From contig JACMKG010000252.1 of the NCBI GenBank assembly GCA_014380255.1, positions 1-7,269 on the forward strand: a stretch of 7,269 nucleotides of DNA. Direction: 5' to 3'. The stretch comes from Prolixibacteraceae bacterium. Lineage in GTDB: Bacteria; Bacteroidota; Bacteroidia; Bacteroidales; Prolixibacteraceae. Shown in pieces: positions 6,464 through 7,269 of this stretch. The notes under the pieces are model-generated. The model saw only the letters and a list, made by a program, of their open reading frames with translations, ran no database searches and was not told the DNA's origin. How positions within the stretch are numbered: position 1 is the first letter of the stretch; every line of letters begins with the position of its first letter. The position numbers and the translations under genes were made by a program.

Positions 6464-7269
6464 GAATAGGTGTTTAAAAGACTTACGAACTGGTGTTTTT
6501 GAACCTTGTCAAAGGTGTTGCTGTAGTGGAACCCCGCAGGGGGTTTCATGAAATAAACATTGCTGACAAACTTTTTCAATTGACGGATATAAGTTGAATC
6601 ATCAGCTACATAACCTCCAATTAATATTTCGTCGCTTTCGGGATCAATATGCAAGGTTTGGCAGATATTTAAAGCATAATACAAGAAGTCTGTTTCATTT
6701 TTGAAATAGAAACTGTTGTATAACTCCATCTGCATACCTTTGAGAACGATCATCCTGATATATTGTTTTTCAAAATTAATCAGCAAGGTATTTTTCTTTT
6801 CATTGCGCTGCTCCACCGCAGAAGCAAGCAATGGAACGGACTTATGCCTGAAGCTGAATTCGGTAAACTTACTATTCAGCAAAGTCAGCATCTCTTTGGG
6901 ATAACTGAAAATAAGCTGCTGGTTGAAGCCCGCAAGCCCGTTTACCCCTACATCCTCGTTTTTACCGATGTCGTTGGTCAAAGAGGCAATCTTAATAAAC
7001 AAATCGCTTTCAGGAAAAGACTTTGGAAGCAACGTTGCTTTATTGGTTGAATAGGTAACCGATACCGACTGATAGGTCGCATTGAGTTTCTCCTGCGAAT
7101 CGAAGATCATTTCCATCTTTTTAGGCAGGAATTGTGGCTTGCCCACAACAAAGGGGATATGCTGTAAAACGAGATACTTCTTGCGTATGATATCCAGAAT
7201 ACAAAAAGAAAATCCATCCAGGCCAACCTGGATGGATAGATGATATTCTGGTGTATTATTCAGATCGAA
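6454..7269 (-). CDS. DUF3822 family protein, 5' end cut by the window edge
   Basis: Bacteroidota-specific family of unknown function, usually next to rsmD as here. The frame is open from the right edge to a TAG at 6454-6456 and gives 271 residues. A GTG at 7144-7146 would give only 230, but the conserved start of the family lies upstream: PEYHLSIQVGLDGFSFCILD (7-26 of the visible part). So the true start is outside the window, probably only a few codons away given the family length of about 260-280. The protein has no signal peptide or membrane segment in view and looks cytoplasmic. The alternating strand pattern at the start, a second strand pair near NTLLINFEKQYIRMIVLKG (160-178) and ILIGG (215-219) late in the chain resemble the layout of actin-like ATPases such as PilM/FtsA; this is inference. 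It overlaps rsmD by 10 bp, which suggests a shared role or shared expression. Confidence 0.85.
   Translation of the reverse strand, partial: FDLNNTPEYHLSIQVGLDGFSFCILDIIRKKYLVLQHIPFVVGKPQFLPKKMEMIFDSQEKLNATYQSVSVTYSTNKATLLPKSFPESDLFIKIASLTNDIGKNEDVGVNGLAGFNQQLIFSYPKEMLTLLNSKFTEFSFRHKSVPLLASAVEQRNEKKNTLLINFEKQYIRMIVLKGMQMELYNSFYFKNETDFLYYALNICQTLHIDPESDEILIGGYVADDSTYIRQLKKFVSNVYFMKPPAGFHYSNTFDKVQKHQFVSLLNTYSCV
7194..7251. repeat. nested inverted repeat inside the first codons of the DUF3822 gene
   Basis: An inner 11-bp perfect inverted repeat, ATCCATCCAGG (7212-7222) and CCTGGATGGAT (7227-7237), has a 4-nt loop. It is enclosed by a perfect 8-bp pair, CCAGAATA (7194-7201) and TATTCTGG (7244-7251). 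The element covers codons for about residues 7-26 of the visible protein, close to the translation start. In mRNA it would form a stable hairpin there. Confidence 0.55.

Noticed and set aside
7144..7146. GTG as the start of the DUF3822 gene
   Set aside because: Conserved family sequence continues upstream in the same open frame to the window edge.

Overview
The window looks like an ordinary chromosomal segment of a member of the Bacteroidota, probably Bacteroidales/Marinilabiliales-like, though the rank below phylum is a guess. Four things point there: a DUF3822 gene beside rsmD, a lipoprotein whose mature N-terminus is a run of Asp/Glu, a Bacteroidota-type -7 box (TAnnTTTG), and Crp-family and ABC-2 proteins of the type common in that phylum. 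No phage, integrase, transposase, CRISPR array, toxin-antitoxin pair, rRNA or tRNA was found.

Layout from left to right: (i) bases 3-98 may hold the last 31 codons of a plus-strand gene that starts outside the window. (ii) A 12-bp perfect inverted repeat (243-288) lies between it and a convergent minus-strand gene for a small surface-type lipoprotein (298-849). (iii) A 572-bp gap (850-1421) has one plausible plus-strand promoter box and no supportable gene. (iv) A Crp/Fnr-family regulator (1422-2018, minus). (v) Cysteine synthase cysK (2218-3129, minus), followed by a hairpin terminator (2154-2189). (vi) A 415-bp gap (3130-3544) with a low-complexity repeat mosaic, a strong terminator and a nested inverted repeat. 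(vii) A compact minus-strand block: DUF3822 protein (5' end off the right edge), rsmD, an ABC ATPase and an ABC-2 permease.

Every well-supported gene is on the minus strand. DUF3822 and rsmD overlap by 10 bp. The ATPase and permease are 3 bp apart and surely form one exporter. A 93-bp gap separates rsmD from the ATPase, so these four genes may be one transcript or two. Either would end at the terminator at 3341-3371. cysK and the regulator are separate units: a terminator follows cysK, and another lies upstream of it.

Two obvious gene starts are wrong. The cysK frame is open back to 3258, but the extra 43 codons translate low-complexity repeat DNA, and the family start is the ATG at 3127-3129. 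The DUF3822 frame has no stop to the right edge, and its conserved N-terminus lies upstream of the GTG at 7146, so the gene is cut by the window end.

I found no convincing new multi-gene system. The points most worth a second look are non-coding or structural: the repeat mosaic upstream of cysK, the nested inverted repeat in the exporter 3' UTR, the nested hairpin in the first codons of DUF3822, and the possible actin-like (ASKHA) fold of DUF3822.
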